64,000 nt of DNA from Girardinichthys multiradiatus. Lineage: Eukaryota; Chordata; Actinopteri; Cyprinodontiformes; Goodeidae. Below, piece by piece: positions 1 through 10,129 of this stretch; within the stretch, counting starts at the first letter, position 1; each line of letters opens with the position of its first letter. The DNA is taken from positions 24,405,320-24,469,319 of the forward strand of contig NC_061798.1 in NCBI RefSeq assembly GCF_021462225.1, read 5' to 3'. A program made the translations under genes and the position numbers. The notes beneath the pieces are model-generated. The model saw only the letters and a program-made list of their open reading frames with translations, did not search any database and was not told the DNA's origin.

Positions 1-1718
1 TTTACATTACACACGTGTGGTTTATTCGGTTTACTGATTGGAATAACGTATATCCGTTTGCATACTTTACACAGTTTTACCAACTCACAGTCACTCATAG
101 GCCTTTCAGCACTATTTCTGATGCGCGATTCCCTGTGTCTGCTGAAACATGAAGAATTACGACAGATTCTTTGACAGCCTGCACAGTTTACAGGATTGCT
201 AATCTCTTGCATACATTTATATGTTCGACACACTGGACAATAACCTTCACAATGGTGTGTATTGGCATTCTGATAGCTGGCGTAACAGTAATTACAAATA
301 TATCTGCACCCCATAAAACCTTTGAGATTTTTTATCCCATAGTAATGACCTTGAAATAACAGCAAAAACAGAGGGTTTGAACGATCGGGGAAACTGGTCT
401 CAAATTTACACAGAGCAGTAGAGCCCGTGGTTCTGTGAAACACTACAATTTTTCTCTTCAGAATGGTTTCAAATTTACCAATATCACTAAAAGTAACTGC
501 TGTTTGCTCGTCGAGGCCTGCCTGATGCTGCCATCTCCTCCCCAGTTCTACAGCACGGTGATCCGTGAGCTCAGGATCAGAGACGTGTGCGAGGCTGATT
601 GCAAAACATAACTGATTACCGGTATTGTTTATAATATACAAATGACGCATTTTCTTATTAAACAGTTCACAGTCTAACGTTCCTGCAGCTTTACGCTTAG
701 AACCTCCTGCTGGGTCATTAACAACCTGAAGAACAAATTCCATGTTATTATCTACAGGTATATTTGCATTCGATTGTACTAAATCGTCGAGGAAGTTTTC
801 GAAAGCAGGCAGGATCATATTTCCATCATCTGTAACAGTAAATGTGATGTGACGATTGAGATTTTCACCCACTAATTCCAGCTGCACAACGTCGTTACGT
901 CTGGTTAACGATCTCGCAGCGTCGGCTAATTCAATTATAATACGCATGATGTCTGTATAGAATGCTGCTAAATCTGGAACGTTACTTGGACAGGGCGGCG
1001 GTATGGTAAAAGGTCTCCTTATTTCATGGTTATTAAAATGTTCACGTTCAACCACAGCTGGAGGATCTCGCTCTATTTGATCAGAACTAACCGCTACTCC
1101 CGTATTGAAATGACCCCCGTGATGATCTGCGGAGTGTGACGTAGAAAGATTCTGATGAGTGTCAGGTGAATCATTTTCCTCAATGCTGCTGTGTGGAGAC
1201 GGTTCGCTGTTCAAATCGGAAAGAGCCTGATTGATTACGTTTAAAACGTCACCGTGCCGATCTGCGGCATGTGACGTAGAAAGATTCTGATGACTGTCAG
1301 GTGAATCATTTTCCTCAATGCTGCTGTGTGGAGACGGTTCGCTGTTCAAATCGGAAAGAGCCTGATTGATTACGTTTAAAACGTCACCGTGCTGATGTTC
1401 ATTTATTAAATTTTCACTGTTAGCAGGAGATGCATTAACGGGGATTTCGTTAAGTTCATTAACTAAATTTCTTATTTCATCCAGGGCAAGTCTGATTACT
1501 TGATCAGAACTAACCGCTACTCCCGTATTGAAATGACCCCCGTGATGATCTGCGGAGTGTGACGTAGAAAGATTCTGATGAGTGTCAGGTGAATCATTTT
1601 CCTCAATGCTGCTGTGTGGAGACGGTGTGCTATTTTCTTCTGCATTAACGGGAATTTCGTTAAGTTCATTAACTAAATTTCTTATTTCATCCAGGGCAAG
1701 TCTGATTCGGTTATCCAT
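1..1718 (-). CDS. Polinton/Maverick-type family-B DNA polymerase, N-terminal part (runs off window)
   Basis: The frame is open from an ATG at 1718 to the window edge (572 codons, no stop), so only the N-terminal extension is visible; exonuclease and polymerase domains would lie beyond position 1. Residues 1 to about 216 are a low-complexity mosaic of duplicated blocks. Residues about 220-450 form a folded-looking region (for example HITFTVTDDG near residue 290). Residues about 455-572 carry YYGIKNLKGFMG followed by clustered CxxC pairs, CxxCxRxxRxxxCFxxH and a CxxC...HxC finger. From memory this arrangement is typical of Polinton/adintovirus protein-primed PolB upstream of its exonuclease domain. 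Such enzymes replicate linear double-stranded DNA elements. The ATG is preceded on the same strand by the seven-exon gene, whose stop lies 85 bases upstream. The family call is from recognition, not a search. Confidence 0.75.
   Translation of the reverse strand, partial: MDNRIRLALDEIRNLVNELNEIPVNAEENSTPSPHSSIEENDSPDTHQNLSTSHSADHHGGHFNTGVAVSSDQVIRLALDEIRNLVNELNEIPVNASPANSENLINEHQHGDVLNVINQALSDLNSEPSPHSSIEENDSPDSHQNLSTSHAADRHGDVLNVINQALSDLNSEPSPHSSIEENDSPDTHQNLSTSHSADHHGGHFNTGVAVSSDQIERDPPAVVEREHFNNHEIRRPFTIPPPCPSNVPDLAAFYTDIMRIIIELADAARSLTRRNDVVQLELVGENLNRHITFTVTDDGNMILPAFENFLDDLVQSNANIPVDNNMEFVLQVVNDPAGGSKRKAAGTLDCELFNKKMRHLYIINNTGNQLCFAISLAHVSDPELTDHRAVELGRRWQHQAGLDEQTAVTFSDIGKFETILKRKIVVFHRTTGSTALCKFETSFPDRSNPLFLLLFQGHYYGIKNLKGFMGCRYICNYCYASYQNANTHHCEGYCPVCRTYKCMQEISNPVNCAGCQRICRNSSCFSRHRESRIRNSAERPMSDCELVKLCKVCKRIYVIPISKPNKPHVCNV
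1071..1709 (-). repeat. In-frame mosaic of direct repeats inside the polymerase N-terminus
   Basis: Three blocks recur within the coding frame. Block A (about 125 bp, encoding the SSIEENDSPDTHQNLSTSH type of segment) occurs near 1075-1200, in part near 1255-1330, and near 1502-1626. Block B (about 55 bp, encoding DVLNVINQALSDLNSEPSP) occurs near 1200-1256 and 1330-1392. Block C (about 62 bp, encoding RLALDEIRNLVNELNEIPVN) occurs near 1438-1499 and 1648-1709. Copies are nearly identical at the DNA level and the reading frame is preserved throughout, so the duplications are recent or are kept homogeneous. Confidence 0.9.
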
Positions 1719-1803
1719 TTTCTATGAACATAAGAAACAAAATAAAAATAAAACTAACCTACAGAAAAAACAAAAAACAAAAAACAAAAACACAGTGATC
1801 AGT

Positions 1804-2476
1804 TCAGTTTAAAATCACCTTGATGTCACCAAAATGCTTCTTTAACAGAATCTGACATGCTGCCAAAAGCGTTAACGATGAGGCCTTATTACGAAGATTC
1901 CGTGAGGCTGTAGAGACTGTCTTCCTGCGTTGTCCGTTTCTGTATCCAATCTGTCCTACCATCAACGTTACCTCTGTAAGGAGAATGAACAAAAAATAAA
2001 TAAATAAAAATATGTAATAATGAAATAATCACATTAAAGCTGAAAAAAAAAAAAAAAAAAAAAAAGGGGAATTAAAATTAATTCAGTATGTATGTATGAA
2101 TTAAAACGTACCGTTCATTAAACCACTCACTAGCGTTGCTCTGGTTTGTAGCGCAAAGAGTCGCTGTCTTTTGGCCGGGGTTAAATATTCTGTAAAAACA
2201 GAAGACAATAAAAGTTATCTTACGCTGCGCAGCACAGCGTTCATAAATAAAACGAAAATAGTTTTTAAAATACACAAGTTTTTTTTTAAATCTCACTCCG
2301 ATTCTTTGCGGTAAAACCTCCAGATTTCACTTCTTGTTGGACTGAAACTGTGCCGTTCTGCTGAAAGCTGTCTTGATCTTTGAAAAGCGACCTTCTGGTG
2401 GGCGGATTCAATGTGGCATCTTTGGATGTATCTGTAAACAGGTTTATATGACATTTTTATTGAACTAGTGCTTAAA

Positions 2477-2542
<66 letters not shown>

Positions 2543-2944
2543 TTTATTTAATTTTTATTTCCTTACCTTGCTCCTGCTCGACAACTATGTCTTCCACAGA
2601 GCTCTCAGTCGAATCTGTAAACAGTTTTATCTGAGGTTTAAAATACATTCACTCTCAAAGAAAAAATAGATAGTTCTTAGGACTTACTTACTTTCTGGTG
2701 GTGCCGGTAACTTATCCGGTGTGTCTTCAGGGGAAATGATGATAATTGACGGGGGGGGGGTATTCAAAGAATCTGTCGTAATTTCTGTGTTAAAAGAAAG
2801 TTCAGTTGTTGCGAGTTTTTCTTGTTTGGAAATAATTCGCCTTCTTAATTTGGACTGTCGATTCCAGCCGCTGAACCCTCCAACTTGATCATTCGGGTTT
2901 ACCTCTCTCATCAAATCTATAAATTGAAACATTGTCAAGGGTTA

Positions 2945-2997
<53 letters not shown>

Positions 2998-3082
2998 ATT
3001 GCATTTAACATTTACTTACCATAATCTGATTGTGTCAAGATGAAATCATCAAGGTCATCAGCGGTGGGTTCTATGACAAAGA

Positions 3083-3125
<43 letters not shown>

Positions 3126-3271
3126 AATATATATAAACAAAATTTGAGAACATTCACATGCATTTAATGATACTTACTTACTTACTTACGTTTTAAGATG
3201 TCATTGTGCTTTTGTGAATTATCAGAAGAAGAAGCCACAATTTCCGGGTTTCCTGAAATATTTACCGACAT
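1804..3271 (-). CDS. Seven-exon gene of unknown function upstream of the PolB gene
   Basis: Exons on the minus strand: 3271-3190, 3070-3020, 2916-2692, 2614-2567, 2431-2297, 2189-2112, 1973-1804. Each intron is GT-AG with good donors (GTAAGTAAG, GTAAGG, GTGAG, GTACGT) and pyrimidine-rich acceptors. Exon lengths sum to 789 nt, giving 262 residues plus TGA with no frame break, which strongly supports the model. All six introns are phase 1. The N-terminal half is Ser/Asp/Glu-rich with an acidic DDLDDFIL segment in exon 2. Exon 3 has a basic KLRRR stretch and a proline-rich segment containing SPEDTP. Exons 6-7 look helical and basic (AKRQR, NGQRRK, ending KKHFGDIKVILN). I do not recognise the family. 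Tight same-strand spacing to PolB suggests it belongs to the same mobile or viral-like element. A nuclear regulatory role is inference only. Confidence 0.7.
2481..2538. repeat. (TA)n microsatellite in intron 4 of the seven-exon gene
   Basis: Uninterrupted alternating TA of about 58 bases, between exon 4 (ends 2567) and exon 5 (starts 2431). Confidence 0.95.
2946..2994. repeat. (TA)n microsatellite in intron 2 of the seven-exon gene
   Basis: Alternating TA of about 49 bases between exon 2 and exon 3. A third array (3088-3120) lies in intron 1. Confidence 0.95.
3088..3120. repeat. (TA)n microsatellite in intron 1 of the seven-exon gene
   Basis: Alternating TA of about 33 bases just upstream of the exon 2 acceptor. 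The donor of exon 1 is followed by a run of four TACT/GTAA units. Confidence 0.95.
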
Positions 3272-3452
3272 TTTTTCTTGTCAGTACTGGTATTTTTTCA
3301 ATGTAACAAGTGTTATGGTTCAAAAGACATTCAGCATTTGAAGACCCTGACACTGAGGTTAACCAATGAAACAGAGCCCCAACATTTACACACAGTATTT
3401 ATACCAGAACATGACAGTGTTATCTCAACTGCAAAGACTATGTTTTTAAGAC

Positions 3453-4443
3453 CAAAACCCTTCTTGAGTTCAAAGGTGATATGTTATCTAAGAAACAGAC
3501 GTAACTGCCCCTTCCTGACATCGCCCCTAACAGTTGTAACCCCCTGTAACTCTAAGATGAAAAAGTAAAATGTTTTTTAGAAAAGCTACAGGTAACTAAA
3601 ATTATCATTCCTTTTTTTTTTTTTTCCTAAAATGGAGTCTCTCATGATTCAAAAACAAACACATCATTGCTAGTCAATTTGTAACTTGGAAACAGTATAC
3701 TGATGTTCTTTTTTTTTTTCTGTTAATCTGATATTCGTCTTACCTATTTCAGCTGCTTTTCCAGTATGTTGACGCAGAAGCTGAAGGTTTTTCTCGTTCC
3801 ATCGATGTAGTGAAGCACAATTTTTTATTTATTTACTTTTTTAGGTCTTTTCTATTTTGAACGGATTTAGACTGGCTCATATATTCAACAAATAGGTCCT
3901 GCTGTAAAGCAAAATTAACTTACAATTCTGTCAGGTTACACAGTTCCTTTACAAAACCCTTCTTGAGTTCAAAGGTGATATGTTATCTAAGAAACAGACG
4001 TAACTGCCCCTTCCTGACATCGCCCCTAACAGTTGTAACCCCCTGTAACTCTAAGATGAAAAAGTAAAATGTTTTTTAGAAAAGCTACAGGTAACTAAAA
4101 TTATCATTCCTTTTTTTTTTTTTCCTAAAATGGAGTCTCTCATGATTCAAAAACAAACACATCATTGCTAGTCAATTTGTAACTTGGAAACAGTATACTG
4201 ATGTTCTTTTTTTTTTCTGTTAATCTGATATTCGTCTTACCTATTTCAGCTGCTTTTCCAGTATGTTGACGCAGAAGCTGAAGGTTTTTCTCGTTCCATC
4301 GATGTAGTGAAGCACAATTTTTTTTTTTTTTTACTTTTTTAGGTCTTTTCTATTTTGAACGGATTTAGACTGGCTCATATATTCAACAAATAGGTCCTGC
4401 TGTAAAGCAAAATTAACTTACAATTCTGTCAGGTTACACAGTT
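3453..4443. repeat. Recent tandem duplication, period about 499 bp
   Basis: Copy 1 runs from about 3453 to 3945 and copy 2 from about 3952 to 4443. They differ mainly in the lengths of T-runs, and one copy has a TATTTATTTA interruption where the other has a pure T-run. The block lies upstream of the seven-exon gene on its strand. A short coding frame across 3278-3568 has no recognisable content and is not called. Confidence 0.93.
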
Positions 4444-4576
4444 ACTTTATTAGGATTTCATGTGATAGGTCAACATTAAGTTGATTATACCTTTAAAAAT
4501 ATAAAAGGATGCATGTCTTTTTTATTGTTTTGTTTTTTAGATGTATTAACGCCTGAAAAAACATACAGATTATTAA

Positions 4577-4690
4577 TAACACCCTTAAACACACCCCTGT
4601 GTGTTTTAATTGGCTCATTTAAAGCCTTCCCCGTAACACCCTTAAACACACCCCCTGTGTTTTAATTGACTCATTTAAGGTATCGCCCCT
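4577..4690. repeat. Two tandem copies of a 57-bp C-rich unit
   Basis: TAACACCCTTAAACACACCCC begins near 4577 and again near 4634. Each copy is followed by a TGTGTTTTAATTGRCTCATTTAA-like segment. The motif TATCGCCCCTAA just downstream also occurs (as CATCGCCCCTAA) in both copies of the 499-bp duplication, tying the two blocks together. Confidence 0.8.
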
Positions 4691-4739
4691 AATGACGACA
4701 ACCAATCAACATCCACTGTTACGCCCCTTGGACACACCC

Positions 4740-4820
4740 CCCTGCCCACATGGCAACCACATGGCGCCCACATGGCCCCCACCGGAAGTCCCGCCCTCAC
4801 CGGAAGTCCCGCCCACATGT
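4740..4820. promoter_or_regulatory. GC-rich block with tandem ETS/GC-box and CACATGGC repeats
   Basis: ACCGGAAGTCCCGCCC occurs twice in an 18-bp tandem array (4781 and 4799). It combines a canonical ETS core (CCGGAAGT) with a GC-box-like CCCGCCC. CACATGGC occurs three times just before it (4747, 4758, 4769), with an inverted CCAAT box (CCAATCAA, near 4703) nearby. The block lies about 1.5 kb upstream of the seven-exon gene ATG in an otherwise AT-rich region. This may be promoter or terminal sequence of the Polinton-like element; function is inferred from motifs only. Confidence 0.4.
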
Positions 4821-5084
4821 CAAAATGTTTGATGAAAGGGTGCACTTAAATTCTCTCATGTCCATTTCAAAGGTTAGGCCCACTTCAAAACTTACTTTTC
4901 TATCAAATATTCTGGAATGAATAGTATTTGTGCAGCTGCTGTAATTTAGAAATTCACACGATAATTTTGAAATGTTTCAGTCTAGTTTTAAAACTCTTAA
5001 TAGCACTGAAACTGAACCTTCAAAGTTTTTAATCATCTTTCATTGACCACTGATTCAGGAGACTCTGTTCTTTTGCTTTTATGT

Positions 5085-5620
5085 CTGACAGCTGCCTTTG
5101 AAACTGTTGACCACAGGATTCTAATCTTTCAACTGGAGCATTGTGGCATCAAAAGCACTGCCCTAGAGTAGTTCAGGTCTTATTTGTCTGAACAGGAGTT
5201 TCTCAGTGAACCTTGTCTTCTTCAGCCCCCTTACCTGTGGAGTTCCTCAGGGATCTATTCTGGGGTAATTTCATTTTATATTTATATGTTGCCTTTAGGT
5301 TTAACCTTCAGAAAAAATAATATGTCATTTCATTCATATGATGGCGACACTCAGATAAACCTACAATGGAAGGGAGGCTGTTCTGCCTCATTAAAGTTAT
5401 TGTTTAAGGGTCTCACCAAAGTCAAGCCTTAATGGCCTCAAATTTCTTCAGTTTAAATGAGAAGACTGAAGTAATTATTTTTGGACCAATTGGTAATCAC
5501 TGTGCTTCTGATTTGGATCTGGACAGCCTGGATGCCCCTACACATCAGACAGGCTCCAACTGTCGATGTTTTTAAGTCTCATTTAAAAACACACCTGTTC
5601 TGACCAGCTTTTAATACAGC
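5085..5620 (+). pseudogene. L2-type LINE reverse transcriptase relic
   Basis: Broken frames carry AAFETVDHRIL, a relic of GVPQGS (GTGGAGTTCCTCAGGGATC), SYDGDTQINL in place of the YADDTQLYL catalytic motif, and KTEVIIFGP, then jump to a C-terminal TVDVFKSHLKTHLF segment. This matches the order of the better preserved L2 copy at 35166-38161. Stops, frameshifts and an internal deletion make it dead. No 5' end or tail repeat is visible. Confidence 0.75.
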
Positions 5621-5758
5621 GTTGGCGTTGTTGTTCTTTTTTTGGTATTGAACATATGCTGGTTTTGATGCCAAGTAAATGCCAAAATTATATTTCACTA
5701 AAGACAAAGTTGAAGAGATTTTTTCAACTAACTGATATTTATTTGCATTAGGACAGTG

Positions 5759-5759
<1 letters not shown>

Positions 5760-5809
<50 letters not shown>
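5760..5809. repeat. (GT)n microsatellite
   Basis: About 25 TG dinucleotides in a row, followed by a short G-rich run. Confidence 0.95.
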
Positions 5810-5812
<3 letters not shown>

Positions 5813-5829
5813 GGGCGGGGTATTTCAGG

Positions 5830-8570
5830 CAATCCCCACAATATATAAGTGTTAATTTATAAAACAATCCTAAAGATTCCCTGATTGGTCACTTGTTGTT
5901 TATTCTGTCAAAATTTTCAAACATATTCTCAGCTCACTAGAACACAAAAACACGTATGCACAGTAAATTGTACAAAGAGTACATTTCTATTCAGTTGCCC
6001 TATTTTATTGATCCTGCAAAGTAATTAGTAAGAGTTATTATAAACAGAAAATGAACTGCCTAGGCTATTAGATAGTTGGAAGCTATAAAGTTAGTCATGT
6101 GTGCACTGTCATATTTAAAACACATTTTTATTATTTTCCCTTGGTACCAAAATTTTAATAACCATAAAATGGCTCAATGCTTTCTCAGTTTGTTTTTACC
6201 CAACAACATTTATTATTCTGATGCAACAAAAATAAAAAGAAATAAGAGCTCAAGGTCACATTTCATCAATTGCTGTTATGTTCCAAAGCATATTTCTTCC
6301 TTAAAACACCTTGACATTTTTGTTATGGAACATTTTTTCTTTCCCCTGTTGAAATATGCTGCTCGATTCATCTGTGTGCGGGTGCACTGCAGGCATATAA
6401 AGTGTGTGTGTGTAAGTTCTTGCACCCGTGAACCTGACTGATACCTTTTGTGCACAAGAATGATGTACAATCTAGTAAACTGAAGCAGCATGTGGAGTGG
6501 GCATCCGATGGATCAATAAATTGATATACAGTGTAGGTTATGAGCTCTGTCAGGAATATGTCATTGTTTTATTGACTGAAATTGTAGTATTTTCACCCAT
6601 CTTCAATATAAATCTTCCCTCTGGATGCAATTAACATTTACTGACATTCTAATGAACACTTTTGTATAATCCTCTGTGATTTTGTAATCAGTGAGGCTTA
6701 CTACAAACAATAATAAGATTCCCCAATTGTTAAAGAGTCCCTCAAATGACTAAGCCTTGAAATTTCAGGTATATGATTTGACAATTTACTGGTAAACACT
6801 GTAATTATCTCCAAAGGTTTGAAGAAGAAGAAGAAAAAAAAAAAAAAAAACAGCCACCTTTCCTCTGGATTTCTGCTTTTCAAACATCATGTTATCTTCA
6901 CCGCTGACTAAATGTGAACACAACGATACCTGTCAGGTAATAAGGGTCAAAAAATTAATTGCAAGAAGGAAAAAATAACTTTACAAAGCATGTGTTGTAA
7001 AGTGCAATGTGGGTGTTTTTAATTATCTCAGCACAGTGGGGATTGGGCACAGATTAGAATCAGACTGTAACCGTTGGCGACAGTAAATCAGAAAAATGCG
7101 CTGGTCATTGATGTGACAAGACTCCTGCCAGAAGGGCCTACACAGCCAGATTTACCCCTCACATTGACAACTGTAAAAGGTATCTCACATATTGTTATAA
7201 TGAGGACCAGGCTAGCAGTCCTTTATGCCCTTCACATGGCGTTTGGAGAGGACAGAAAACAAACCCACATTAGCGGTAGGGAAATTATACATCGAAAACA
7301 TGATCCCAAATGTAGGTACTGAAAGACAGAGTTCCAAGTCATCTAATGATTGACCATGTTAATTTAACAGTTTTGATTTATTTTGGAAGTGGTGTTTTGT
7401 GAAACACTTGGATATCTCTTTATAGATAAATCAAGAAAACTATTAAAATCTGAAAAGTTTGTTTTTATTTTATCTTAATCATCAAAGACCTCAAAATATG
7501 AGGCAAAAGACTAATAAAAAGACAACAGTTGGTATATGTTAGTTTTGCAGAGACTGTTACCACAGATGAAGAGAAACTGGAGACCATGGTGCCATGGACA
7601 TTTGATCAAAGAAGGACATTGTGTTTTTTAGTTTAGTCTAACATGCTGTAAGACACCATTTCTCTGCATATGCTGCCCATCGTGATAGGAGTTGGTAGGG
7701 GAGCTTTGGGCATGAAAGAAAGAAGAATTACACATTTTGTCAAATATACAGTATGGAAAAAATGGAAATCCATTTGTTATGTAAAATAAATAGTGTTTGC
7801 AGTGTAACTTGGTGATTCTTTTTTTTTATGTTTCCAAAATATCTTATTAGACAAAAGGAGATTTTGAGATTCTACCTATTTCCATACCTTTTATTTTCTA
7901 ATTCTGTTACTTGCTATGTCTTCTAAGTTGAGTCTATAGTTGACTTTGGTTAACAACAATGGAACCTAAGGTAACCATTTTGCTATACTGAGTCTTATGG
8001 TTCCTTGTTTAAACACTAAAATATCAGATTCCACCCTCGACCTGTTTTAAACTTCAGCCTGTAATCCAGCTAAAATTTAAAATCTACTTTGACAAAGCCC
8101 GGAAATAGATACAAGAGTGCTAATTTTCTTTTGCTTTAAGTTCTAATCTAAAAGTTTTTCAGAACAATAATCTATTCAAACAAGTACACTCCTAGCAGCA
8201 AAGACTCTGTCAAACTAATAATTCTGTGTGAAAATTCATGTACATTTCAGACTGCTCGGCTTTGGAATTACACAGCATGTACAGCCAAATAGCTTACAGC
8301 CAGTTTTAAATATCATTAAATTCAATTGCTGGCAGCTTCAGTGCTATCTTAATGAACCTTACAAGCAGTGCAGAAATACTGTACATACACTGTCATTTTA
8401 CATTAGTAGAAGCTAACAAAACATAACGTCCTGGCGGTAGCCCAAACAGACTGAGCACCTGTTGTGAAAGGATGTTTTGTTCCTTTCTATTCCTGTCTCA
8501 CTGTTGGGCTAAATTTGTTTGAAATCCTGTGTTCAGATTACTTTCAATTTCCAATAAGAGTAAACTGACT
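5830..8570. other. No gene recognised
   Basis: AT-rich sequence with an A-run at 6833-6850. The short open frames (for example 6076-6441 and 7074-7322) show no family resemblance, splice context or coding texture. Nothing supportable was found on either strand. Confidence 0.6.
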
Positions 8571-8577
8571 TTTAATA

Positions 8578-9960
8578 TACACTGCTCAAAAAAATAAAGG
8601 GAACACTCAAATAACACTTCCTAGATCTGAATGAATGAAATATTCTCATTGAATACTTTGTTCTGTACAAAATTGAATGTGCTGACAACAAAATCACACA
8701 AAAATCATCAATGGAAATCAAATTTATTAACCAATGGAGGCCTGGATTTGGAGTCACACACAAAATTAAAGTGGAAAAACACACTACAGGCTGATCCAAC
8801 TTTGATGTAATGTCCTTAAAACAAGTCAAAATGAGGCTCAGTATTTTGTGTGGCCTCCACGTGCCTGTATGACCTACCTACAATGCCTGGGCATGCTCCT
8901 GTTGAGACGGTGGATGGTCTCCTGAGGGATCTCCTCCCAGACCTGGACTAAAGCATCCGCCAACTCCTGGACAGTCTGTGGTGGATGGAGCGAGACATGA
9001 TGTCCCACATGTGCTCAATCGGATTGAGGTCTGGGGAACGTGCGGGCCAGTCCATAGCTTCAATGCCTTCATCTTGCAGGAACTGCTGACACACTCCAGC
9101 CACATGAGGTCTAGCATTGTCCTGCATTAGGTGGAACCTAGGGCCTACCGCACCAGCATAGGCCATGCGGCCATGCGGCCCTCCAAAGACATGTCACCCC
9201 AAACCATTACTGACCGACTAGCACAGGGCACCAGTGGCGAATTTGCCAATCCTGGTGTTCTCTGGCAAATGCCAGGCGTCCTGCACGGTGTTGGGCTGTG
9301 AGCACAACCCCCATTTGTGGATGTCGGGCCCTCATACCATCCTCATGGAGTCGGTTTCTAACCGTTTGTGCAGACACATGCACATTTGTGGCCTGCTGGA
9401 GGTCATTTTGCAGGGCTCTGGCAGTGCTCCTCCTGTTCCTCCTTGCACAAAGGCGGAGGTAGCGGTCCTGCTGCTGGGTTGTTGCCCTCCTACGGCCTCC
9501 TTCACGTCTCCTGGTGTACTGGCCTGTCTCCTGGTAGCGCCTCCAGGCTCTGGACACTACGCTGACAAACACAGCAAACCTTCTTGCCACAGCTCGCATT
9601 GATGTGCCATCCTGGATGAGCTGCACTACCTGAGCCACTTGTGTGGGTTGTAGAGTCCGTCTCATGCTACCATGAGTGTGAAAGCACCACCAACATTCAA
9701 AAGTGACCAAAACATCAGCCAGAAAGCATAGGTACTGAGAAGTGGTCTGTGGTCCCCACCTGCAGAGCCACTTCTTTATTGAGTGTGTCTTGCTAATCGC
9801 AAAAGATTTCCCCGTTGTCTATTGCATTTGCACAACAGCATGTGAAATTGATTGTCAATCAGTGTTGCTTCCTAAGTGGACAGTTTGATTTCACAGAAGT
9901 TTGATTTACTTGGAGTTATATTGTGTTGTTTAAGTCTTCCCTTTATTTTTTTGAGCAGTA
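8578..9960 (-). mobile_element. Tc1/mariner element, internally deleted
   Basis: The element is flanked by TA (8578-8579 and 9959-9960) and has terminal inverted repeats beginning CACTGCTCAAAAAAATAAAGG on the left and CTGCTCAAAAAAATAAAGGG on the right; the right end lacks two bases. Subterminal sequence is the usual Tc1 untranslated type. The transposase is on the minus strand and is broken (separate entry). Ends and target duplication are clear, so the element is complete in outline but non-autonomous. Confidence 0.88.
8948..9665 (-). pseudogene. Tc1 transposase with catalytic-core deletion
   Basis: From MRRTLQPTQ (ATG at 9665) the frame keeps a paired-like helix-turn-helix region and the RR(R/E)GGRRR linker, and stays open to about 9207. 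The expected first catalytic Asp segment (normally a (F/L)(T/S)DES motif) is missing: sequence jumps from the DWQIRHW region to decayed WFGVTCLWRAA-like sequence. The C-terminal part (9166-8948) retains MQDNARPH and SPDLNPIEHMWD, with 34 residues between the second Asp and the Glu (DD34E spacing). It cannot be an active transposase. An N-terminal DNA-binding fragment of about 150 residues could still be encoded. Confidence 0.85.
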
Positions 9961-10129
9961 TTTGTATAGGCTCCGACTCATGTACCTAAACACAAAAGGG
10001 CTGTGTGCGAGTGTTATATTTGTATACGCAGCATTGATAATAATTAGTCACATCAGTTTAATTTCTTTGGAGATGTTTCTGCAGCTGGACAAAATGAAGC
10101 AGGTTTTTCTGGTGAATACACATTAAAGG

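Noticed and set aside
1582..1812. Plus-strand open frame over the polymerase start
   Set aside because: Antisense shadow of the repeat-rich polymerase N-terminus.
2481..3120. TA arrays as a CRISPR-like or structured repeat array
   Set aside because: They are simple microsatellites without unique spacers.
3278..3568. 96-codon plus-strand open frame overlapping the start of the seven-exon gene
   Set aside because: No domain, no ATG context of note, and it runs into the tandem duplication; the minus-strand exon model explains the region better.
9234..9602. Plus-strand 122-codon frame
   Set aside because: Antisense shadow of the Tc1 transposase.
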